The position numbers were made by a program, and so were the translations under genes. From Salipiger bermudensis (GTDB lineage: Bacteria > Pseudomonadota > Alphaproteobacteria > Rhodobacterales > Rhodobacteraceae), in contig NZ_JAIUZY010000005.1 in NCBI RefSeq assembly GCF_020171625.1, positions 310,001 through 374,000 on the forward strand: a stretch of 64,000 nt of DNA. The letters are read 5' to 3'. Below, piece after piece: positions 59,408 to 64,000 of this stretch. Numbering within the stretch: the stretch's first letter is position 1; every line of letters begins with the position of its first letter. The notes beneath the pieces were generated by a model. The model made no database searches. It saw only the letters and a list, made by a program, of their open reading frames with translations, and was not told where the DNA came from.

Positions 59408-60469
59408 TCAGGAGAGCCAGCCGCCGAGGTTTTCCTCGATCACCGCCGACAGCGCATCCACATGCGCCGGGTTATCGTTGAGGCAGGGAATATAGGTGAA
59501 TTGCTCGCCGCCGGCGTGCTCGAAGGATTCCTTGATCTCTTCGTTGATCTCTTCCAGCGTCTCGATGCAATCGGCCGAGAAGGCCGGCGCAATCACCGCG
59601 ATCTTCTTCTTGCCCTGCCGGGCAAGCTCGGCCACGTGGTCGACGGTGTAGGGCTGCAGCCATTCCTCTGGGCCAAAGACCGACTGGAAAGTGGTGGTGA
59701 TCCGGGTGTCGTCCCAGCCCAGCCGCTCGCGCAGCAGGCGCGTCGTCTTCTGGCACTGGCAGTGATAGGGGTCGCCCTGCATCAGGTAGCGCTTGGGCAT
59801 CCCGTGATAGCTCACCACGAGGATGTCGGGCTTGTCCTCGACCGCGGCATAGCCGCGCTCGACCGACTGGGCCAGCGCCTCGATATACTGCGGATGCTCG
59901 AAATAGGGGTCGACCACCCGCGCGGTGGGCTGCCAGGTTTCCTCCATCAGGGCGCGGAAGAACTGGTCGTTCGCGGTGGCCGACGTCGCCCCGGCATATT
60001 GCGGATAAAGCGGGAAGAACAGGATCTTGCGGCAGCCCGCCGCGGCCATCGCCTCGACCTTGGATTTGGTCGAGGGGTTGCCGTAGCGCATGCAGAAATC
60101 GACCATCACCTGATCGCCGTAGCGCGCCTGCATCTTCGCGGCGATGGCGGCGGTCTGCTTCTTGGTGATCGTCATCAGGGGGCTCTCGTTGAGCTCCTCG
60201 TTCCAGATCGACTTGTAGTTGGCGCCCGAGCTGAACGGCCGCTTGCCGAGGATCACGGTCTGCAGCAGCGGCTGCCATTTCCACGACGGGTAGTCGATCA
60301 CCCGCTTGTCCGAGAGGAATTCGTTCAGGTAGCGCCGCATCGGCCAGTAGGAGTAGTGGTCCGGCGTGCCGAGATTCGCGAGCAGTATGCCTACCTTTGG
60401 GGCAGCGACCTTGGGATGGTCTGCCGGGGCGTGCGCCGGGCGCTGGGCTGTATCGGTGGCGTCGAGCAT
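59408..60469 (-). CDS. hemH: Ferrochelatase
   Basis: A 353-residue enzyme inserting Fe2+ into protoporphyrin IX. It shows KVGILLANLGTPD at the N-terminus, the catalytic His in VVSYHGMPKRYL, and Glu/His conserved segments in FSADCIETLEEINEE. ATG 60469 is preceded by AGGACAGGAC; the long upstream frame overlaps the methyltransferase gene and is not used. It is downstream of the methyltransferase gene on the same strand. Confidence 0.96.
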   Translation of the reverse strand: MLDATDTAQRPAHAPADHPKVAAPKVGILLANLGTPDHYSYWPMRRYLNEFLSDKRVIDYPSWKWQPLLQTVILGKRPFSSGANYKSIWNEELNESPLMTITKKQTAAIAAKMQARYGDQVMVDFCMRYGNPSTKSKVEAMAAAGCRKILFFPLYPQYAGATSATANDQFFRALMEETWQPTARVVDPYFEHPQYIEALAQSVERGYAAVEDKPDILVVSYHGMPKRYLMQGDPYHCQCQKTTRLLRERLGWDDTRITTTFQSVFGPEEWLQPYTVDHVAELARQGKKKIAVIAPAFSADCIETLEEINEEIKESFEHAGGEQFTYIPCLNDNPAHVDALSAVIEENLGGWLS

Positions 60470-60504
60470 GGTCCTGTCCTGAGTCTGTCCCTGATAACTT
60501 CGCT

Positions 60505-60532
60505 TAGGTATCGCACGTCTGGAATGATTCAA
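60505..60532 (-). promoter_or_regulatory. Possible promoter of hemH
   Basis: Minus strand TTGAAT (60527-60532), 16 bases, then TACCTA (60505-60510), about 30 bases upstream of hemH. A 7-bp inverted repeat TCTGGAA/TTCCAGA (60518-60541) overlaps it and could be an operator, but no known Irr, Fur or RirA site is recognised. Confidence 0.35.
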
Positions 60533-61350
60533 TCTTCCAGAGGCGTTTCCCTTGTATTCAATGCGTCGGAGAGACGATGCGCCGCAGAGCCCGGCCGCAG
60601 CGGCTTTTGCTGGCTCGCGTCCGGGGCCCAGCCGGTGAGGGCGACGATCTCGAAACTGGCTGGCACGCGGCCCTCGGCATCGCCGAAGCTCTCGGTATAG
60701 AGCGCCGCGGCGCGCAGCATCACCGCGCGGCGCGTGGGGCGCCGCAGCCGGCCCGTGAGCGCGTTGGTCTCTCCCATGGCGCGCAGGTCGCGCATCAGGT
60801 GCAGCGCCGAGGCGTAGCTGGCGCTGAGGGTGAAGCTGTCCGCCACCGGCAGCGCCAGCCCGGCGCGTTGCAGCAGCCCGCCGAGGTCGCGGATCTCTCC
60901 CATCGGCGCGACCCGGGGCGACAGCCCGCCGGTGACCTCGATCTCGGCCTGCCCGAGGGCTGCGCGCAGTTCGTGCAGGGTCTGGCCGCCGAAGCACAGC
61001 GCCAGAAGCAGCCCGTCGGGCTTCAGCGCCCGGCGCGCCTGCACCAGCTGCCCCACCGGATCGTTGGCCCAGTGCAACGCCATTGCGTGCACCACGAGAT
61101 CATGCGCGCCTTCCTCGAGATCGAGCACCTCGTCGTCCGGCAGCAGCTTCAGCCCCGGCAGCATCCCCTCCCAGACCTGCGGGACGGGCGTCACCACGGC
61201 GGGCGACGTAAAGCTCCTGTTAACCACGAGCAGACGATCCTGCACCTCCTCGCGGGCGGCCTCGTGCAGGAACAGGGCCGGATCGCCGGCCGCGCGGGCG
61301 CGGTGACGGGCAAGGGCGGTGCGGTCGGTGAGGGGGGCTGGGCTGGGCAT
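60529..61350 (-). CDS. SAM-dependent methyltransferase, BioC/NDUFAF5-like
   Basis: A 273-residue protein starting MPSPAPLTDRTALARHRARA. It resembles the alphaproteobacterial NDUFAF5-type family: LVVHAMALHWANDPVGQLVQ and RRALKPDGLLLALCFGGQTL. NDUFAF5 hydroxylates an arginine of complex I rather than methylating in mitochondria, so methyltransfer should not be assumed. The motif-I region has no clean GxGxG. It is divergent from comF. Confidence 0.82.
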   Translation of the reverse strand: MPSPAPLTDRTALARHRARAAGDPALFLHEAAREEVQDRLLVVNRSFTSPAVVTPVPQVWEGMLPGLKLLPDDEVLDLEEGAHDLVVHAMALHWANDPVGQLVQARRALKPDGLLLALCFGGQTLHELRAALGQAEIEVTGGLSPRVAPMGEIRDLGGLLQRAGLALPVADSFTLSASYASALHLMRDLRAMGETNALTGRLRRPTRRAVMLRAAALYTESFGDAEGRVPASFEIVALTGWAPDASQQKPLRPGSAAHRLSDALNTRETPLED

Positions 61351-61367
61351 GCAGAGTAGGTAGACCG

Positions 61368-62093
61368 ATGCGAGACACCATGCAAACGCTGCTGCGGATG
61401 TTCTATCCGCCACGCTGCCTGATCTGCGGCGGGCTGGTGGAGAGCGATTTCGGCCTCTGCGCGGCGTGCTGGCGCGACACGCCGTTCCTGTCCGGCCTTG
61501 TCTGCGCCAGCTGCGGCGTGCCGCTGCCCGGTGTGTCGGACCGGGCAGAGCATTGCGACGCCTGCCTCGCCTCGCCGCCCCCCTGGCGGGAGGGCGCGGC
61601 GGCGCTGGCCTATCGCGACAGGGGCCGCACGCTGGTTCTGATGCTGAAACACGGAGACCGCCACGACATCGCCGCCGCGGCGGCTGTCTGGATGGCGACC
61701 CGCGCGCGGCCATTGACGGGGGCAGGCACGCTCGTGGTGCCGATACCGCTGCACCTGCGCCGCCACCTGCGGCGGCGTTTCAACCAGTCGGCGCTGCTGG
61801 CGCAGGGCGTGGCAGAGGCGCTGGACCTCGAGTGGTGCCCCGACGCCCTGCGCCGCCACCGACACACCCCGGTGCTCGACGGTCGTGGGCGGGAGGAGCG
61901 GTTCCGCACGCTTTCGGACGCGATCGCCGCCGACCCGAAGCGCGGCGGGCTGTTGCGCGATCGCCCGGTGCTTCTGGTCGACGACGTGATGACCTCCGGG
62001 GCGACGCTCTCGGCGGCGACCGAGGCCTGTCTGGAGGCCGGCGCAGCCGATGTTTGCGTCTGCACACTGGCGCGGGTGGTCAAGGACACCTAG
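61368..62093 (+). CDS. comF: ComF-family phosphoribosyltransferase-like protein
   Basis: A 241-residue protein. Four zinc-type pairs (CLIC, CAAC, CASC, CDAC) in residues 17-67 are followed by a PRTase domain with PRPP loop VLLVDDVMTSGATLSAAT. In competent bacteria ComF works in DNA uptake; here its role is not known. ATG 61368 is used with AGGTAG upstream; ATG 61380 is the alternative. Confidence 0.92.
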   Translation: MRDTMQTLLRMFYPPRCLICGGLVESDFGLCAACWRDTPFLSGLVCASCGVPLPGVSDRAEHCDACLASPPPWREGAAALAYRDRGRTLVLMLKHGDRHDIAAAAAVWMATRARPLTGAGTLVVPIPLHLRRHLRRRFNQSALLAQGVAEALDLEWCPDALRRHRHTPVLDGRGREERFRTLSDAIAADPKRGGLLRDRPVLLVDDVMTSGATLSAATEACLEAGAADVCVCTLARVVKDT

Positions 62094-62131
62094 ATCAGAC
62101 CTAAATTCCAGTGCAACCGGAAGGACCAGAC

Positions 62132-62389
62132 ATGCCAGCGATCGAGATCTACACCACCCCCATCTGCGGCTTCTGTCACGCCGCGAAGCGTCTGCTGACC
62201 CAGAAGAACGCCGCGTTCACCGAGATCGACGTGATGCAGGAACCCAAGCGTCGCGCCGAGATGACACAGCGCGCCAATGGCGGCCGCACGGTGCCGCAGA
62301 TCTTCATCGGCGAGACCCATGTGGGCGGCTGCGATGAGCTCTACGCACTCGAGCGCGCGGGCAAGCTCGACGCGCTTCTGGCGGGCTGA
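62132..62389 (+). CDS. grxC: Glutaredoxin 3
   Basis: An 85-residue dithiol glutaredoxin. The active site is C12-GF-C15, a variant of the usual CPYC, with TVPQIFIGETHVGGCDEL as the cis-Pro and GSH-binding end. ATG 62132 is preceded by GGAAGG, rejecting the upstream in-frame ATG. Confidence 0.94.
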   Translation: MPAIEIYTTPICGFCHAAKRLLTQKNAAFTEIDVMQEPKRRAEMTQRANGGRTVPQIFIGETHVGGCDELYALERAGKLDALLAG

Positions 62390-62493
62390 GCCTGTGTCGC
62401 GGCGGCGACACTCTCTATTGACCTCCGGTGGCCCGGGGGTCAGAAGTACCGGACCCCGCCCATGACCCACTGTTCAGATCTCATCGTACCGGA

Positions 62494-62934
62494 ATGACCG
62501 AGTCCCAGAACGCGCTTGCCATCTCGCTGTTCAGCGAGCTTCTGATGGCCGATCAGCTGCTTCGCAACCGGCTGACGCGGGTGCTTCCGAACAAGATGGA
62601 GATCTCGCACTTCTCGGTGCTGAACCACCTCGCGCGGGTGCAGGAAGAGCGCACGCCGGCGCAGCTGGCGCGCAGCTTTCACGTCACCCGTGGGGCGATG
62701 ACCAACACGCTGACCAAGCTCGAGATTGCCGGCTACGTGCACATCCGTCCCGACTGGGACGATGCCCGGCGCAAGATGGTCGCGATCAGCCCGGCGGGCC
62801 AGCGCGCCCGCGAGGCGGCGCTGGCGGCGATGGCGCCGGTGATTGCCGAGATGGTGGGAGAGCTTGGGGCCGAGAAGGTGCGCGCCGCGCTGCCGGTCCT
62901 GCGCGAGCTGCGCCTCAAGCTTGAGGCGGACTAG
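62494..62934 (+). CDS. MarR-family transcriptional regulator
   Basis: A 146-residue winged-helix regulator. The DNA-binding region is RTPAQLARSFHVTRGAMTNT and the wing RPDWDDARRKMVAISPAG. The signal it senses is not visible and no divergent target gene lies next to it. ATG 62494 is used because the longer frame lacks family sequence, although the Shine-Dalgarno is weak. Confidence 0.88.
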   Translation: MTESQNALAISLFSELLMADQLLRNRLTRVLPNKMEISHFSVLNHLARVQEERTPAQLARSFHVTRGAMTNTLTKLEIAGYVHIRPDWDDARRKMVAISPAGQRAREAALAAMAPVIAEMVGELGAEKVRAALPVLRELRLKLEAD

Positions 62935-62946
62935 GCCGGCGCCGGC

Positions 62947-63249
62947 TCAGGCGAGGGCCGGATGCCGGTTCGAGGCGGCGAATTCGGTGATCTGCACCTT
63001 CACGACACCTTCGGTCACGAACGGATCCTCGGCCATCAGCGCCTCGACGGCGGCAAGCGACCTGCCGATGGCGATGACGATGCCGCCGGTGCGCGGGTTT
63101 TTCGGCCCCGAGCACAGGAAATGCCCGTCCGCATAGCCCTGCTTGACGAAGGCCATGTGCGGCTCGAGCACCGGCTCGATCTGCTCGAAGGGCACGATAT
63201 AGTCGATATCGACCACGAAGAGCGTGTGCCCCTCGGGGATCACGCCCAT
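62947..63249 (-). CDS. YciI-like protein
   Basis: A 100-residue alpha/beta ferredoxin-like protein. It shows [40 protein letters not shown] and [18 protein letters not shown], the pattern of YciI (DGPF-type) proteins whose function is unclear. Start ATG 63249 overlaps the end of ubiG by 10 bases, so they are co-translated. Confidence 0.88.
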   Translation of the reverse strand: MGVIPEGHTLFVVDIDYIVPFEQIEPVLEPHMAFVKQGYADGHFLCSGPKNPRTGGIVIAIGRSLAAVEALMAEDPFVTEGVVKVQITEFAASNRHPALA

Positions 63250-63992
63250 GCCGCCGCCTCCGGCTTGATCGCCGCCGTCACGTAGTTCACCGACAGGTCG
63301 CGGTCCGAGATCTTCCAGGTCCAGCTGACCGGGTTGAACACGTAGCCCTTGCGGTCCACCGGTTCGAGTCCCGCCTGCCGCAGCAGATCGAACAGCTCGT
63401 CGGGCGTGATGAACTTCGACCATTCATGCGTGCCCTTGGGCAGCCAGCGCATCACCCATTCCGCGCCGACAATGGCCATCGCGAAGCTCTTGGGATTGCG
63501 GTTGATGGTCGAGCAAAGATGCAGCCCGCTGGGCTTCAGCAGCGCCTGACAGGCCTTGAGGTAGGCCAGCGGGCTGGCCACGTGCTCGACCACTTCCATG
63601 TTGATCACCACGTCGAAAAGCTCGTTCTCCGCGGCCAGCGCCTCGGCGGTGGTGTGACGGTAGTCGATCTCGAGCTCCGACTGCTCGGCATGAAGACGTG
63701 CGACGGGAATGTTGCGCTCGGCGGCGTCGACGCCCACGACCTCGGCCCCGAGCCGCGCCATCGGCTCGCAGAGCAGCCCTCCGCCGCAGCCGATATCGAC
63801 GATGCGCAGCCCCTCGAACGGCTTCGCCGCAGAGAGGTCGCGGTCATACTCGCCCGCGATCTGCCGGGTGATGTAGTCGAGCCGCACCGGGTTCATCATG
63901 TGCAGCGGTTTGAACTTGCCGTTCGGGTCCCACCACTCGGCGGCCATGGCCTCGAATTTCGCGATTTCGCTCGGGTCGACGGTTTCGGTCAT
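63240..63992 (-). CDS. ubiG: Ubiquinone biosynthesis O-methyltransferase UbiG
   Basis: A 250-residue SAM-dependent enzyme carrying out both O-methylations in ubiquinone synthesis. Motif I is [19 protein letters not shown], followed by [12 protein letters not shown] and the family stretch [17 protein letters not shown]. The N-terminal [16 protein letters not shown] is typical. The gene is complete; its start is 9 bases from the window end. Confidence 0.96.
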   Translation of the reverse strand: MTETVDPSEIAKFEAMAAEWWDPNGKFKPLHMMNPVRLDYITRQIAGEYDRDLSAAKPFEGLRIVDIGCGGGLLCEPMARLGAEVVGVDAAERNIPVARLHAEQSELEIDYRHTTAEALAAENELFDVVINMEVVEHVASPLAYLKACQALLKPSGLHLCSTINRNPKSFAMAIVGAEWVMRWLPKGTHEWSKFITPDELFDLLRQAGLEPVDRKGYVFNPVSWTWKISDRDLSVNYVTAAIKPEAAAWA

Positions 63993-64000
63993 CGGTCGTT

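Overview
The window is a 64 kb piece of a GC-rich alphaproteobacterial chromosome, most likely from the Rhodobacterales (Roseobacter/Rhodobacter group). The reasons are the uniformly high GC and strong third-position GC bias, the F-type ATP synthase operon atpHAGDC followed by a small H-type lectin gene, many protein families typical of the group, and intergenic repeats around the words GAGGTATTT and CCAGAGAAG. The genus cannot be fixed from the sequence alone. I see no rRNA, tRNA, CRISPR array, insertion sequence, integrase or prophage. This is core chromosome with tightly packed operons.

Layout. 1-906 is the 3' part of a substrate-binding/OmpA fusion gene. It converges on radC, a DedA membrane protein and the dnaK-dnaJ chaperone operon, which has a clear heat-shock type promoter. 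Next come alkB, a large secreted phytase-like protein with a Pho-box-like array, an alpha/beta hydrolase, a succinate-semialdehyde dehydrogenase, the copA-cueR copper export pair with a textbook CueR promoter, rlmN, clpA and gloB. The ATP synthase operon lies at 21.4-26.3 kb, followed by the lectin gene and a repeat-rich intergenic region. From 27 to 34 kb the genes are prs, a thioredoxin-fold isomerase, a 48-residue membrane protein, a split Ada/Ogt alkylation-repair pair, and a pyrimidine/phospholipid operon (pyrB, two uncharacterised membrane proteins, pyrC, plsY).

From 34 to 46 kb there is an unusual uracil-DNA glycosylase, moaB, a two-gene RND efflux system, a DsbD-alpha-like secreted protein, algH (yqgE), argG, a membrane protein and ilvA. 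From 46 to 57 kb there is an Hpt protein divergent from a receiver-PP2C phosphatase, two Nudix genes, hslO, cca, a LysE exporter, a heterodimeric ABC exporter and a 23S rRNA methyltransferase-like gene. The last part is an envelope cluster (two YkuD L,D-transpeptidases, a CAP-domain lipoprotein, a small exported protein), then hemH, a methyltransferase, comF, grxC, a MarR regulator, a YciI-like protein and ubiG.

How the genes fit together. Most are housekeeping: energy (ATP synthase), proteostasis (DnaKJ, ClpA, Hsp33), nucleotide synthesis (Prs, PyrB, PyrC), repair (AlkB, Ada/Ogt, UDG, RadC) and metal or redox control (CueR/CopA, GloB, GrxC). No obviously new defence or mobile system is present. 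The best leads are the two uncharacterised membrane proteins co-translated with pyrB and pyrC, the Pho-box-like array in front of the phytase-like gene, the cluster-less family-4-like UDG, the Hpt/receiver-PP2C pair, the small membrane proteins, and the dispersed GAGGTATTT repeats.
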